Positions 1-12,435 of a stretch of 64,000 nt of DNA are shown here, piece after piece. The position numbers and the translations under genes were made by a program. This DNA comes from Adiantum capillus-veneris. Its lineage: Eukaryota > Streptophyta > Polypodiopsida > Polypodiales > Pteridaceae. The notes beneath the pieces are model-generated. The model searched no databases. It saw only the letters and a program-made list of their open reading frames with translations, and was not told the origin of the DNA. Position 1 is the stretch's first letter. Every line of letters begins with the position of its first letter. The DNA lies in the NCBI GenBank assembly GCA_014529385.2, contig CM043958.1:151884793-151948792 (forward strand), in the 5' to 3' direction.

Positions 1-97
1 TATAGATATCAAGGACAGACATCACCTAGATATGTATGTGCATGAATGCATGAACCCTTATCCACATAATGAGAATATTGTCTGCACTGATACCAGT

Positions 98-591
98 GAA
101 ATGTGTGTGGAAACCTAGGCATTGTACACCTCTCTTGAAGAGATCCAGAGTGAGCTCTCTACATAGAAGCACGTCTAATGAATTATCATCCAACCATAGG
201 ATTCCTCTTAATAAAAGATTGGGCCCTGGACGTTCAAACTTGGCCGAACAAGATGCAAGGTTTTTGAGTGCCGGGCTACACACCCGTATGGCCATCCTAG
301 GCCTCCTAAGATCCCATGTGGACTCGACCCCCTTGCTTGCACGAGTAGTGTGCACTAGACACCCTACTTGCGCATGCCATGTGTGCTCCATGGTCCTGAT
401 GCTACGGAGGATGTGACATTAGTGAAATGTGCACAAAAACCTAGGCATTGTACGTCTCTCTCAAAGAGCTCTAGTGTGAGCTATCTGCATAGGAGAACTG
501 CTAATGAATTATCACCCAACCATAGGAGTCCTCTTAATAAAAAATTGGGCCTTGGTCATTCACACTTGGCCGAACAAGACCCAAGGCTTTG

Positions 592-592
<1 letters not shown>
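98..592. repeat. Degenerate direct duplication of about 170 bp
   Basis: The stretch 98-271 is repeated with many substitutions at 424-592; both copies contain AACCTAGGCATTGTAC, AATGAATTATCA, AACCATAGGA and TTGGCCGAACAAGA in the same order. About 150 bp of unrelated sequence separates the units. Open frames run through both copies but differ from each other and show no recognisable domain, so I treat this as non-coding repeat debris, perhaps part of an old LTR. Confidence 0.7.

Positions 593-593
<1 letters not shown>

Positions 594-673
<80 letters not shown>
594..673. repeat. Compound microsatellite (TG)n(AG)n
   Basis: About 47 bp of TG dinucleotides run straight into about 33 bp of AG dinucleotides. 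The AG end directly abuts a LINE-3'-end-like hairpin (691-708), so on the minus strand it may be the (TC)n tail of an inserted retroelement rather than an independent microsatellite. Confidence 0.95.
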
Positions 674-676
<3 letters not shown>

Positions 677-720
677 CATTATCATCCTTGTAGGTCAGAT
701 ATGACCTATGGGACCAAGAA
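674..720 (-). other. Hairpin next to (TC)n, LINE 3'-end-like, copy 1
   Basis: TAGGTCA (691-697) and TGACCTA (702-708) form a perfect 7-bp stem with a 4-nt loop. On the minus strand the order is GTCCCATAGG, hairpin, about 17 nt, then (TC)n. The same order occurs at 33556-33571 and 34836-34850 with compensating base changes. I infer a LINE or SINE 3' end here; the upstream body is not recognisable. Confidence 0.5.
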
Positions 721-929
721 AACATACATGGCTAGGTACATGGCATACATGGTTGGGCCTCTTACTAGAGGGATACATGGAGAATCATGCCTAATGTGGA
801 TACAACAAAATTGTGACAAATGCCACTTAGGTGGGGAGGGAAGGAGAATGTGGCTTGGGAGTTTTGGGAGCCTGAAATTCCTTGATGATGGCCTTGTTGC
901 CTCAAAAATGGCCTAGTTGTCGGCTGCTC

Positions 930-931
930 GA

Positions 932-1008
<77 letters not shown>
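930..1008. repeat. Microsatellite (AG)n
   Basis: About 78 bp of nearly perfect AG dinucleotides. Unlike the tracts at 641-673, 33453-33517 and 34781-34811, no hairpin motif follows it. Confidence 0.95.
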
Positions 1009-1011
<3 letters not shown>

Positions 1012-2392
1012 AACATCAATGCCTTGAATGTGTCTATCAACATTAATGTGGGCTAATCATGGTCTTACACATACTTCTAAGCCCTCAAGTCGCAATCAAT
1101 CTTCGATGTTGCCTCCCTATTTGCCACCAATACCTCAGCACCTGCATCAAAAAATTCCTTGTCGACTTCTTCATCCCTCACACCAAACCAGCCGCTCTTC
1201 ATCCCCATTTCTTGTGTTTGCAACAACCTCAATTACTTTGCTATGGGCATACCCTATGCCATTCAGTCCAGGGATACCTTCTTCTCAATTGCAATTTTAC
1301 TTTTCAAGGCCTTACAACATGTATCGGTGTCAAAGCTTCCAACCCATTAGTAAGTGCAAATTCTCTTGCCATTATCATGATCCCCCCCCATATGTGCTTG
1401 CCTTTCTTAGTCTCACCTTGATCAAGGTATCAACCTTCTTATCACATACCTAATCATGTTAGGAGACATATTTGAGTTTCAAATTCTAAGCGAATCTTTT
1501 TGTAGTGCAAGCTGCAAATGGTTTGACACAAAATTGAATTATATATGCATAGAGCACTATTTTGATTCCTCTTGCAAAGAAGACAAAAACCTCTCGCTCC
1601 ATAGGAGCAATGGTGCCTTCTAGTCCATCGCCTACACCACCCACTAGGAAGAAATCCTCTCATGTTGGTATGTATGTTGGCATAGCAATAGGTGCTTCGC
1701 TTTTGGAGGATTAGTCATTATACTTGCAACCTTTTGTTATAGGGGAGGAGAAAACAAGGGAGCAAAAGAGGACAAAATGCTAATATGTCCCCTTAAATTG
1801 TATTAATGGAGGAATGTGATGGGAAATTGACAAGTTTCTTCAAGTAGCACGAGATTGACATTGATGAGATCAATTATAAGCTACCCTCATACTCAACACA
1901 GTACATCCTTGCAACGAGAAACAATTTTGTTGCAACCAACCATATTAAGGGCTTTGTTTATTGCGGCATACTAAACGATCAGGCTTTGGCTACTGGGAGC
2001 TCCTCCCCATGAGCCCAACCAAGTGTTCGCCCATCCTTGGGCACCTTCATCTTCTAGTGATTTTGCTTCACCATTCCCTTCTTAAGATCACTCTCAAACA
2101 CGGGCCCTTGTTTTCTCTTTGTTCTATGCTTTTATAGGGTCTAGGGGACATGGAATGGCATTTTGTAACCAGACTAGAAGATGAATCCACAACCTACCCT
2201 AGTTTGGGGATGTCCATGTGGGTTGGGCTCATGGGGGTGTTGGTTGAATCAATGTACCCCCTAACTAGGAGTTCAAAATATGGTGTTGTAAATTTGCAGA
2301 GATAATAATCTTGTTTTAAAGGTTTTGAGTTTTGCCTATTGATCACGCTAAGTGCATCATGGATGGTAGAGGGTTTGTTGGATATAGATTAA

Positions 2393-2395
<3 letters not shown>
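1009..2395. other. No gene recognised
   Basis: Short open frames exist on both strands (for example 1028-1453, plus), but none carries a domain I recognise and codon-like periodicity is absent. The stretch 1200-1370 has a cDNA-like look without a confident protein match. Probably old, decayed repeat DNA. Confidence 0.5.
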
Positions 2396-2445
<50 letters not shown>

Positions 2446-2505
2446 ATATCTCCATGCACACAAATGGTTGAATCCATCTATCAACTTGTGTGTGTGTGTG
2501 TGTGT
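2396..2505. repeat. (TC)n tract and nearby (GT)n tract
   Basis: A TC run occupies about 2396-2443 and a shorter GT run about 2488-2505. No associated retroelement end was seen. Confidence 0.9.
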
Positions 2506-3105
2506 TTTGTTAGTTGAGAGAAAGATCAGGGAGATCAGAGAGCGTGAAAACTTGTAAGCACAACTCCCATATCCCTTCACTTTCTCCATCAAATTCCATC
2601 TATTTGTGCAAACATTTTCATTTACCACTTGTTCTTAGAGCAATGATTATAAACAATAAAGGCATGCATCTCATCAAGGCATTGCATGGCTTGTGATTTT
2701 GTCGCTTGATGAAATCTGGAATTGAGAAATTTTAGGATTGATTAATATAAAAAGTGAAGAGAGTGTATTAGGAACGATGGAAATGGTAATGAACTTTTGA
2801 AATGGAGGGTTCACAAAAGAAGCAATGTAAATAGAACTACTATCTCTGATCATCAAATAAAGCGGAAATCATTTTTTCAAAATTTTCATCCACTCATTCA
2901 ATATCAACCAAGGCATGAATTATAAGGTTGCAGATGCACACCGTCGCATGCCATCAAATCAATAACATTTTTCTTGTGTCTGCTAAAACTTATTAAAAAA
3001 TGGTTGATACTTATGCTCATTACTTTGACTTTGCTGACATTTATGCTTACTTTTGTAACCATACATCTTTTGTTCATGCACAATACTCCTTTTATAATGG
3101 GTATT
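2506..3105. other. No gene recognised
   Basis: AT-rich sequence without a supported open frame, up to the TG that starts the first A-family LTR. Confidence 0.5.
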
Positions 3106-4384
3106 TGTCATAAAATCTAATATCTAGCTAACCCAAATGGTTTTCTCATATTAAACTGATCATTTAATGTGGGAGAATAAACAAGAACAATAGTTAGAAT
3201 AGAGACATGCGCTTCTAGACCTATCTCAACAGGGGACCAAAAAGAGAGATGTTTGCATCTCAATAGGGGTCCAAAAGGAGACAGTCTACCAAAGAGCAAT
3301 GTGCAATAAGTGCTTCTAGACTTATCTCAACAACGGACCAAGAGGAGAGATGGTTACATCTCAATACGGGTCCAAAAGGAGGTGGTCTATGAAAGAGCAA
3401 CGTGCATCTAATGGAGCTTAAACGACCTCAGGATTAGCCTCATTAAAGACCTCCAATAGTTAGTGTTAAAAGTCCTTTGACCTTAGGCAAGCTAGGGTTG
3501 AGCTTGAGGTGCTTGTCGTGCTTGCAGAGACTAAGGTGCTTGCCGTGCTTGATGACTAAGGTACTTGAAATGCATGGTGCATATGATTGGCTAGGGGGAG
3601 AGGGGTCCAATGAGCTTGAGGCATGAGCAAAAAGTAAAACTCGTCCCAAGCAAGCAAGGGGTGTGTTGGGGGGGGTATACACCTCTCACACACTCATTTT
3701 GTGGATTCATTCTCACTTGGTGAAAGTAGAGGAACTTCACCTCCTCCAAGCTTGTGAGAAGTGAGAGCTTACATCAACACTCTTGTTTATGGAATGCAAA
3801 TCCAACCAAGAGCCATGCTTCAATGCTTAAGCTTTCCATCTTCTCCATCTCAATTACTATGCTATTATGTATGCTAGCAAGAAGAGTGATGATAAGTGAG
3901 GAACTATTTCTTTCTCCTATGGAATGTTTCTTCATCCTCTTCCCTACCCTCATTCCCCGCTAGCTCTCTCCACCTTCGAAGGTGTTTGAGGCCTTGGAAC
4001 TCAGGTTTGGGATAGTTAATGCTTTCTACAAAGTTAATGTTATGCTTGTGATGCATGAAGCTTTCCATCTTGATTGCATCACCTAGGTCAGAAGGAACAG
4101 AAAGATTGTATTGTACCAAGTCGCTCCTGATGGGAGAAACTATAATACAAATGCCTATTGAAGGGGGGACCGGCTCCGTATGAATCCATCCTCAACTATT
4201 GTCATGTTCTCTAAACTTTCTCTCTTGCAAAAGTATTGTTCATGCCAAGTTAACTAAGTACCATGTTTATGTTGCTACCATCAATTAAGTTCACCCGCTA
4301 TGCTCAGAAAATGATCTCACAAAAGTGCTTTATCTAATTTCCTAATTCTGCTACTCTCAAAGCTCATAGGCCATTTCCATTACA
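3106..4384 (+). repeat. LTR, family A, copy 1 (5' LTR)
   Basis: It begins TGTCATAAAATC and ends TTCCATTACA, immediately before the primer site. The same start recurs at 12800 and 20193 and the same end at 8145, 14421 and 21849. It is 1279 bp, shorter than the other two full LTRs (1622 and 1657 bp) because much of the GGTGCTTGA-type repeat tract and the CA microsatellite is lacking. Confidence 0.88.
3208..3412. repeat. Tandem duplication of about 103 bp inside LTR A1
   Basis: Two adjacent diverged units, about 3208-3308 and 3310-3412, each run from GCTTCTAGAC through a GGTCCAAAAGGAG block to AAAGAGCAA. The other A-family LTRs carry this block once and in shortened form. Confidence 0.8.
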
Positions 4385-4385
4385 T

Positions 4386-4397
4386 TGGTATCAGAGC
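4386..4397 (+). other. Primer-binding site, tRNA-iMet type
   Basis: TGGTATCAGAGC lies 1 nt after the LTR end. It is complementary to the 3' end of plant initiator tRNA-Met, the usual minus-strand primer of plant gypsy elements. Confidence 0.88.
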
Positions 4398-4798
4398 ATT
4401 TGGTTTCTCTTTTGTTGCTTAAGAAGAGAGGTCCTTAAGTAGCCTATTAATGGTTGATTTTGTTAATTGTATTGGGTAAGTGGGGCTCGGGTCTATTATC
4501 GGTTTTGTTGAGCCTACTACGTGGGATATGGTGCATACCTCGGGAGCTTTGGTCTTAATAATGGAGTCTATTTAGACTTGCCTACGGCTTTACCATTATT
4601 GAGCCATAAGAAGTCCAAAAGGAGCTATCCCTCAGCAACTCTGCTATGTTAGACCCACTCCACTACTCTCTATAATTAACCAATTCGAGCCATGGGTGTA
4701 AAATACTTAAGTGCCTATTCTCAAAGGCTAAGAGGAGTAGCAACTAAGGTTTTGAATTTCCAAAGCATACACTAAGTAAACCCATAAGTTTAATTAAC

Positions 4799-7552
4799 AT
4801 GGCTGACAATAACCATGAGAGTAGAATGAACATTGACAACTTTGATTTTGCACGTGAAGGTGCTAATGATGATGTCCCCATGTTTGTTAATTATCTTGTT
4901 ACTAGGTTGCAACCAGCTATCGACAACCCCTCTTTGCAAGCCGAAGTTACTCAACAACTTCGTGCTTATGGGATTTCCTTTCCTCTCCAAGAGGAGAGAG
5001 AGCTTAGGATGACTCTTGATGAGATCCCCAAAAGAAGACTCTCTCCCATACAAGAGGAGGAATCCAAACAACAAGAAAGTAATGAATCCCTAAGTTCCTC
5101 TAAAGATGTGGCTCCACGAAGATGACAGTCTAGACAATCGCCAACTCCTCCCAAGAGGAAACGGTCAACCCAGAATCCTTCTCCTCATCACTCCAAAAGG
5201 AAAGAGAGGAAACAAAGGAAGAAAAGGGTAAGAAAGAGGTTACTCTCTTCTTCACCTTTCTCCTCTTCCGACGAAAGCAATAGCTATTCTCCTAGAGAAT
5301 ACAAGAAGGGAGGACATCACAAATCTTACCCTACATGGCGAAGGTCCCAAAAGCTCAAGAAGGTCAAAGAGGGAGGATATAGAGTATCTCTTTCCTTACC
5401 TATGATGGCACCTTTGGTGCTACTAACAAAGTATTGGCCTTCATCTAAAAATTTGATGCGGCCTTTAGAGACGAGGACTTCACGGAGTCTTTCAAGGTAT
5501 GCCATGTAGCTATGCACTTCCAAAAATCGGCTTGTCAATGGTGGGCTAGCCTTCGTGGCAATGGTGAAGCCCCAAAGACATGGAAAACTCTACGAGTTTC
5601 CATCGTGAAGCAATTCCTTGCAAGTGATGCAAAGGACAAAGTGCTTATCGAATGGCGAAGTTTGAAGCTTCTCTCTCATGAGTCTATCTACAAATATAAG
5701 GACAAGTTTTGGGATTTACATCTCAAGGCTGCTGTCTTTCAAATAATAAACTTCATCGAGCAAAAGCAACAATTATGTGTGGGATTAGCTGAAAGAAATG
5801 GCCGAGTATGTCAAATCCAACGGCCTAGTTCTATCATCGAAGTAATCTACCACACTATGGTTGCCTACGCATCAATTTCCAACAAGGGGCTAGATCAAAT
5901 ATCAAACCCATGAATAATAAAGACAAAAGTGATGCAAAGGGGAAAACCAATGCCCAAAATTCTTCCCAAGGTCATTTCAACAACAACAACAACAACAACA
6001 ATCGGTCCAAGGAGAAAGGAGTTTACAAAGGTAAAAATAAACTCTCTCCTGAAGAGCTTGAAACTTTTCGTAAGGACCACAAATGTTTTAAGTGTGGGGA
6101 GCAAGGCCATGGTTATCGTCCTTGCCCCAAGATAATTGCTTGCAATGAGACTCCTAGAGCCTCTATGTTTGAAGCTCCAAAAGAGGATGCTCATTGCCAA
6201 GGATTTCTCCTTTCCTATGCTTGGGGAAAGGTGCAAGAGCATGATGGCTTTATTTTGTTTGACCCTGTTTCAACTCACAACTTCATATCCACGGAGTTGA
6301 CCACCAAGCTAGGCATACAAGCCCACAAGATGGGAGATACATTGAAATCCAATAGAGCTATCAAGGGACAAGACCTCTCACTTACTCCCTTAATTGAGGC
6401 TTCATGTCCAAAGCTATGTGGACAAAGAGGATTTCTTGATCTCCGCTCTCAAACATGAGGATGTTATCGTTGGGGCACCATGATTTAACTGTATGGCTTC
6501 CAATAAGTTCCTTGAAAGGAGAATCTACTTCACCTACAGGGAAAAGAGCATGTACATAGATGCTAATGAGTTGGAGAACACCATATCCCTGCAATAAAGG
6601 GAATCAAGAGGAATTAAAGTTGTCTAATTTCCTAAATGGATTCCAAGATGTTTTCATTGATGACATCCCTACTGAGCTACCTCTAAAATGAGGGATGATG
6701 ACCATGCAATTGATCTCCTACAAGGAAGCTCACCGCCTAACAAGCCTCCTTATCGAGTTTCACAAGCTCAAAAAGAGGATATCATGAGGCAAGTGCATGA
6801 ATTGGTGGAAAAAGGGATGGCGAGGTCTAGCTCCTCTCCATTTTGTTCACCATTACTTTTAGTGCAAAAGAAAGACAACACATCTCACACGTGTGTCGAC
6901 TATAGATCACTAAATAAGATCACTATAAAAAATAGATTTCCTGTGCTGCAGGTAGAAGATGTATTTGATAAGTTACAAGTTTGGCCTGACAAATGCTCCA
7001 GACGCATTCAAACTCATGATGGACAAAAATCTTCAGGCCCTTCAAATTCCCTTGAGGAGTACAAGCGACACCTCCAGGTAATCTTTCAAGTTGTGAGAAA
7101 GAATAAGCTTTTCATTAATGAAAAGAAAAGTGAATTTTTCCTACAAGAGATTCAATATTTAGGTCATATTATCTCTAAAGATGGCACCTGTATGGATCCA
7201 CCAAAGTTAGAGATAATAAAAGGATGGCCTAATCCAAGGAATCTACAGGAGGTACGAAGCTTCATAGGTGTGTGTGCATACTATAGATGCTTCGTAGAAC
7301 AAAATTTCATTAATAGCAGGCCCATTACATGAATTAACTAAAAAGAACGTTAAGTATTCATGGACTGCAGAAGTGCAAAAAGCTTTTGAGAAGCTCAAGG
7401 AGAAGCTTATCTCTCAAAGTGTGCTTACACCATTAGATCTCTCAAAGACATTTGAGGTCCAATATGATGCTTGTGGTGATTGCCTTGGAGCTATTTTGCT
7501 TCAAGAAGGGCATGCCATAACATATGAGAGTCAAAGACTCAACTCCGATAAG
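4799..7552 (+). pseudogene. gag-pol remnant, family A copy 1
   Basis: The gag N-terminus starts MADNNHESRMN at 4799 and is open to 5125. Further gag follows in other frames to about 5910. A zinc knuckle CFKCGEQGHGYRPC (C-x2-C-x4-H-x4-C) is at about 6083-6127, then a protease-like FDPVSTHNFIS where related copies read DPGS. Reverse transcriptase is read at 6688-7332, but at about 6985 it jumps from FDKLQ to a later segment, removing the region that normally holds the catalytic aspartates. RNase H starts at 7373 and is cut where LTR sequence begins. Several stops and frameshifts make this copy dead. Confidence 0.85.
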
Positions 7553-8145
7553 TTCTTGGTTATGGAATGCAAATCCAACCAAGAGCCATGCTTCAATGCT
7601 TAAGCTTGCCATCTTCTCCATCTTCATTACTATGCTATTATGTATGCTAGCAAGAAGACTGATGATAAGTGAGGAACTATTTCTTTCTCCTATGAAATGT
7701 TTCTTCTTCCTCTTCCCTACCCTCATTCCCCGCTAGCTCTCTCCACCTTCGAAGGTGTTTGACGCCTTAAGACTGAGGCTTGGGATAGTTAATGCTTTCT
7801 ACAATGTTTATTTTATGCTTGTGATGCATGAAGCTTTCCGTCTTCATTGCATCACCTAGGTCACAAGGAGCACAAAGATTGTATTGTACTGAAACGCTCT
7901 TGATGGGAGAAACTATAATAAAAAAGCCTATAAGAGGGGCAACCGGCTCCGTATGAATCCGGTCCTCAACTGTTCTCATGTTCTCTAAACTCGCTCTCTT
8001 GCAAAAGTATTGTTCATGCCAAGTTAACTAAGTACCATGTTTATGTTGCTACCATCAATTAAGTTCATCCGCTATGCTCACAAAAGTGCTTTATCTAATT
8101 TCCTAATTCCGCTACTCTTAAAGTTCATAGGCCATTTCCATTACA
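7553..8145 (+). repeat. 5'-truncated LTR of family A
   Basis: The sequence from TTATGGAATGCAAATCC to TTACA matches the last 590 bp or so of the A LTRs (compare 3783-4384). It is fused to the RNase H region at a short shared TCTTGG, which points to a deletion between pol and LTR. Confidence 0.85.
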
Positions 8146-8279
8146 GCTATTTGTTCTTTGAAAAGCGATTGTGCATAACCATTGCAATTTGTCTACTTGT
8201 CGTTAAAGAGTGCCATTAATCACCTTATATAGGCCACGGTGGAATCACCACAACTATTCACATAGTAGACTCTCAATTT

Positions 8280-8555
8280 TATTAGTCCTACCTTCAAAAA
8301 GATGTTGTTTTATATGTTGAACAATGTTCTTTTTATCAACAAATTAAGCGTCACTATGGTAAGCATTATGGTGTGTTGATGCCTTTATCTATTCATGACT
8401 CTCCTTGGGAACGCATTTCTATGGATTTTATCATTGGATTGCCACTCACTTGTGCTTCAAATAATATACTTTGGACCATATTGGATAGATCTAGCAAACA
8501 TACTTACTTTTTACCTTGTAAGAACACCCTCTTAGCTAAACAAGTGACTCTAATA
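8280..8555 (+). pseudogene. Integrase-core scrap from a different gypsy lineage
   Basis: The frame at 8373-8567 reads DSPWERISMDFIIGLP and later WTILDRSSKHTYFLP. This is the gypsy integrase core around the first catalytic Asp, but it clearly differs from the family A version (NSPWESIS.NFIFGLPKS). It lies between the truncated LTR of copy 1 and the gag of copy 2. Neither end shows LTR sequence, so it is a filler-like fragment or the rest of an older element. Confidence 0.7.
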
Positions 8556-11500
8556 TTTCTCTCATGAGTCTATCCATAAGTATGTAGACAAGTTTTGGGA
8601 TTTAGATCTCAAGGCTACTGTCTTTCAAAAGATAGACTTTGCCGAGCAAAGACAACGATTCTATGTGGGACTACCTGAAGAGATGGCCAACTACATCAAC
8701 TCTCAACATCCTCGTACTATTAGCGAAGTAATCCATCACACCATGGTTGCTTCACGCATCAATTTCCATCAAGGGGCTAGACGGAATGTCAAGCCCATGG
8801 AAAACAAAGACAAAAATGATGCAAATGGGAAAACCAATGCTTGAAATTATTCCCAAGGCACTACCAACAACAACAACAACAATCGGCCCAAGGAGAAGGG
8901 AGTTTACAAAGGCAAAAACAAACTCTCTCATGAAGATCTTGAAGCTTTTCGCAAGGACCATAAGTGTTTCAAGTGTGGGAAGCAAGGACATGGCTATCGT
9001 TCTTCCCCCAAAAAGAATGCTCGCAATGAGACTCCTAGGGCTTCCACCTTCGAAGCTCCAAAAGAGGATGCTCATTGCAAAGGATTATCACTTTCCTATG
9101 CTTGGGGAAAGGTAAGAGAGCATGATGCCTTCATCTTGTTTGACCCTGGCTCTACTCACAACTTCATATCAACGGAGTTGGCCACCAAGTTGGGCATTCA
9201 AGCTTTTGAGATGGGAGATATGGTAATGGCTGACACAACTTTCAAGGGACAACAAGCCTCCGTTACTCCCTTGATTGGGAAGTTGAGGCTTCATGTCCAA
9301 AGCTATGTCAACAACGAAGACTACTTCTTCATCTCTCCTCTCCAACATGAGGATGCTATCCTAGGGGCGCCATGGTTTGATCGCATGGCTGCCAATATGA
9401 AGTTTCCTGAAAGGAGAATTTACTTCACCTATAGGGGAAAGAACATGTATATAGATGCTAGTGAGCGTCGTCACACTATTCCACTTGTAAATCCTCCTAC
9501 TTTTGATAAGTCAATGAAGAGCTCAATTTTTGCATACATGATTTTTGTCAAAGAGTCTCTAAAATTTCCTAATGTTTTATCAAATGTAAATGGTAGGAAT
9601 CAAGAAGAGTTAGACTTGTCTAATTTTCTAAAAGGATTCCAAGATGTGTTCATCGATGATATCCCTATGGACTTACCTCCACGATGAGGGGATAATGACC
9701 ATTGTATTGAGCTCCTTCCAGGAAGCTCACCGCCTAACAAGCCTCCTTATCGAGTCTCTCAAGCTCAACGAGAGGAGATCGTGAGGCAAGTACAAGAATT
9801 GATAGTCAAAGGGATGGTGAGGACTAGTTCCTCACCCTTTTGTTCTCTAGTCCTTTTAGTGCAAAAGAAATATGGTACATACTGTATGTGCGTGGACTAT
9901 CGAGCACTAAATTATATCACTATCAAAAACAGATTTCCCGTGCCTCGAATAGAAGATTTGTTTGATAAGCTACAAGGCTCTACCTACTTCAGTAGGATTG
10001 ACCTTGAAAGTGGCTATCATCAAATAAGGATAGTGGATGAAGATATCCTAAAGACCGCGTTTCGCACAACATTATGAATATCTAGTCATGCCTTTTGGCT
10101 TGACTAATGCACCAGCTACATTCAATCGTCTAATGGAGAAAATTTTTAGACCTTATGGCAAATTCACTGGAGTGTTCTTTGATGATATCATCATCTACTC
10201 CAAGTCTTTGGAGGAACATAAGCGACATCTCCAAGTGATTTTTCAAGCATTGAGGGAGAACAAGCCTTTTCTTAACCAAAAGAAAAGTGAATTCTTCCTT
10301 CAAGAGATTCGATACCTAGGTCATATTATCTCTCAAGATGGTATCCGCATGGATCCATCAAAGTTAGAGGTAATAAAAGCATGGCCTAATCCAAGAAATC
10401 TACATGAGCTAAGAAGTTTTATTGGTATGTGCGCATACTATAGACGCTTCATAGCAAAATTCTCTCAAATAGCACGACCACTACATGACTTAACTAAGAA
10501 GAACGTTAAGTATGTATGGACTGCTAAGGAGCAAAATGCTTTTGATAAGCTCAAGGAGAAGCTTACTTCCCAACCAATCTTTACGCTTTCAAATCTCTTA
10601 AAGCCATTTGAGGTCCAATGTGATGTTTGTGGTGATTGCCTTGGAACAGTTTTGCTTCAAGAAGGGCATGCCATAGCATATGAGAGCCGAAGCTCAATAT
10701 GGATGAACGAGTCTTGGGCATTTATAAAAAAGAGCTTTTAGCTATTCTACATGCCCTAGACACATGGAAGCACTACCTATCGGGGACTCCATTTATCCTA
10801 CGAACCGACTACCAAAGTCTCAAGTATTTCATGACGCAAACCAAGCTTTTCGACAAACAAATGAGGTGGGCAAATTTTCTTTCGCAATTTAATTTCCATA
10901 TTGCTTACATTGCTGGTAAGCACAATCAATTGGCCGATGCACTTTCACGACGATCAAAAGTTAATGCGGTGTCTATAGCTACTCACAATGATCTATCTTC
11001 TATGATAGATGAGTATGCTACTGACCCTGACTTTAGAGACATAATGTCAGCCCTTGCTTTAGGGAAGAAAGAGGAACCATTCACCTTGCAGGATCTTCTC
11101 CACGACAATAGGCTATGTGTTACACATTCCCTTCCTGAGAAAGTTATGTATGAATCCCATGCTCCTCCTATGTGGCGCATAGAGGTATTCAACCTACTCT
11201 TTGAGGAGTAGAGACGTATTGCTATTGGCCTACCATGAAAGTGGACATAAAAGAGTATGTTCAAAATGTGTAGTATGCCAAAAGACCAAGTATGATAGAG
11301 GGAAGCAACCTGGATTACTCCAACCATTGCCTATCCCAAATTCACCATGGGAGAGTATATCCATAAATTTCATCTTTGGATTACCCAAGTCTATCCATGG
11401 GAATACGGGAATATGGACAATAGTCGACAGGTTTAGCAAGCAAGCACACTTGATTCATGTCAAAAATACTATTGAGGCACACCAAATGGCAACTCTCTTC

Positions 11501-12435
11501 ATATCTCAGATTTTCAACCACAATAATTTACCCACATCCATTGTGTCAGATAGAGATCCTAGAATCATTAGTAATTTTTGGAAAGGTCTCTTTGAATATC
11601 TAGGAACAAGATTGAATTTCTGTTTGGCCTATCACCCACAAATGGATGGCCAAAGTGAGATAGCCATTCTTACGATACTCGATCATCTAAAGACTTATGT
11701 TACAGAAGTAGATCAACTCTCACTATGGGAAAAGTACTTACCTCTTGTAGAGTATGCCTACAATAATACTATACATACTTCTAGGGGAAAAGCACCTTTT
11801 TAAATCATTGAGGGAAGACCTAAAAGTCCCTTTCTAAAATTACATGGGAAGATCTTCACTGCCAATGAGTATAGCCATGACCTACAAGAATAAAAGATTA
11901 AGGAGGCTATATCCATCTCTCAACAAAGGCAAAAAGATGTTGCTAACAAGCACAGAAGGGCCTTACCGTTCAAAGAAAATGATTGGGTCTTACTTAAGTT
12001 TCCTAAGGCTCAATTAAGGAAAACATCGGGCAAAAATCCTACGGGCCATCAAAAGTATTATGCTAAGCTAGCAAAAAGATACTATGGTCCTTTCCAAATT
12101 TCGAAGCCTATCAATGAGACGGCCTACCAACTCAAATTGCCCAGCCATTGGCTCATCCACGATGCTTTTCATGTGAGCCTACTCAATCTCTACAAAGGAG
12201 AGCCACCAAGTGAACCAATTAGTGAAGACCCTCCCGAAGTTGAAGACTAAGAAGAGGTGCTACAACGCGAAGCTATCCTTTGGCATGAAGACAAGATACT
12301 ACGACATGGTAAGATTATCTGACGGTATCTTATTAAGTTCAAAAATTATCCTTTTGAAGATGCTAGATGGATGCAAGGAATACAACTTAAGGATATTATG
12401 AACCTTGCCAATGCTTACAATGCTACATTAGAGTA
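8556..12435 (+). pseudogene. gag-pol remnant, family A copy 2
   Basis: The domains in order are the gag C-terminus (stop TGA at 8842), a zinc knuckle whose last Cys is Ser (CFKCGKQGHGYRSS), a protease with DPGSTHNFIS (from 9136), reverse transcriptase from about 9690 with [11 protein letters not shown] and FFDDIIIYS, RNase H (VCGDCLGTVLLQEGH, about 10600-10960), integrase (11201-11803, CSKCVVCQKTK, IVDRFSKQAHL) and a chromodomain-like end (about 12250-12435). There is a stop at 9685, a frameshift at about 10070 where the FRTT..EYLVMPFG junction has lost bases, another at about 10690, and a double frameshift at 11210-11265. Copy 3 shares the 10070 and 11210 lesions. Confidence 0.85.

Larger units (their letters stand above)
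3106..8145 (+). mobile_element. Ty3/gypsy element, family A, copy 1 (degenerate)
   Basis: The order is 5' LTR (3106-4384), tRNA-iMet primer site, gag, zinc knuckle, protease, a reverse transcriptase with an internal deletion, part of RNase H, then directly the 3' half of an LTR (7553-8145). Integrase, chromodomain and the first half of the 3' LTR are missing. Both ends carry TG/CA termini but the flanking 5-mers (gtatt and gctat) do not match, so the present 3' end is probably not the original insertion end. Related copies follow at 8556 and 12800. Confidence 0.85.

Noticed and set aside
368-1043. Open frames running through (TG)n/(AG)n tracts (for example 368-916 plus, 765-1043 minus)
   Set aside because: Their length comes from dinucleotide repeats that lack stops in all frames; no domain and no codon signal. 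The same applies to frames over 2396-2443, 33453-33530, 35231-35294 and 50671-50718.
8747-9115. Frames rich in Thr or Val opposite or beside the gag zinc-knuckle region (8747-9115, 15883-16251, 5895-6242)
   Set aside because: Out-of-frame readings of the (CAA)n Asn tract and zinc-knuckle coding sequence of family A gag.
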